A model generated the notes under the pieces. That model saw only the letters and a list, made by a program, of their open reading frames with translations. It was not told the DNA's origin and made no database searches. The position numbers and the translations under genes were made by a program. A DNA stretch of 36,242 nt from an uncultured Verrucomicrobiales bacterium (GTDB taxonomy: Bacteria; Verrucomicrobiota; Verrucomicrobiia; Limisphaerales; Palsa-1400), in assembly GCA_903898185.1 (NCBI GenBank), contig CAIUEN010000446.1:1-36242 (forward strand), given 5' to 3'. The stretch's first letter is position 1; each line of letters opens with the position of its first letter. Of the stretch, positions 36,211 to 36,242 are shown piece after piece.

Positions 36211-36242
36211 ATGCCAGACACCAGACCCAATCCGAAATGGCC
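36211..36242 (+). CDS. possible start of a gene cut by the window end
   Basis: An ATG at 36211 opens MPDTRPNPKW up to the window edge. There is no clear ribosome binding site and too little sequence to name it. Confidence 0.25.
   Translation, partial: MPDTRPNPKW

Overview
The window looks like the chromosome of a Gram-negative bacterium. It carries lpxI for lipid A synthesis, three lipoproteins with lipoboxes of which one resembles LpoB, and several exported proteins. Base composition appears moderately GC-rich, clear Shine-Dalgarno sites are scarce, and many intergenic spaces hold quasi-tandem motifs such as CAGGATTAACAGGATT and ACGCGGAACACGCGGAA. From memory these motifs and the protein repertoire suit Verrucomicrobiota (Pedosphaera/Limisphaerales-like). 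That assignment is an inference and was not tested by search.

Layout. 1-11.1 kb is core or housekeeping in character: a large multi-PAS hybrid histidine kinase whose ATPase domain is interrupted and cut short, a small exported protein split by a -1 frameshift at A7, an M20 peptidase, an exported thioredoxin-fold protein, an APC permease with a Usp-like tail, and a translationally coupled YlbF-like/POT transporter pair. 11.1-12.85 kb is a scarred zone: a UPF0175 antitoxin with a broken PIN toxin, an apparently intact RelB-like/MazF pair behind a promoter that predicts a leaderless mRNA, and two integrase remnants.

12.81-23.12 kb is an integrative element in tRNA-Leu(GAG). It is bounded by a perfect 38-bp direct repeat made from the tRNA 3' end. 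Next to the tRNA lie a tyrosine integrase, an unknown protein, an AlpA-like HTH protein, a Toprim/DUF3631 primase-helicase and a TubC_N-like protein. At the other end lies a four-gene, fully overlapping cargo operon (Sel1 repeats, membrane-anchored J-domain protein, two small membrane proteins) opposite a small XRE regulator. The architecture resembles a P4-like satellite with one cargo module.

23.1-36.2 kb is chromosomal again: a TPR protein between two 60-bp direct repeats, a VIT1/CCC1 transporter, an MnmD-like methyltransferase carrying an in-frame repeat insertion, lpxI, an lpoB-COG3014-ycfL-like lipoprotein operon, a small exported protein, two tail-anchored proteins, and a divergent translationally coupled pair. 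In that pair the first protein ends in an ExbB/TolQ/MotA-like transmembrane hairpin. The second has an ExbD/MotB-like N-terminal helix with a buried Asp, a long coiled coil and a possible trypsin-like domain.

The two best candidates for undescribed systems are the satellite cargo operon (13.9-17.9 kb) and the ExbB/ExbD-like locus with its divergent neighbours (31.4-36.0 kb). A third theme is a set of structured, apparently mobile repeats, including two in-frame insertions in conserved enzymes whose hairpins covary between copies.
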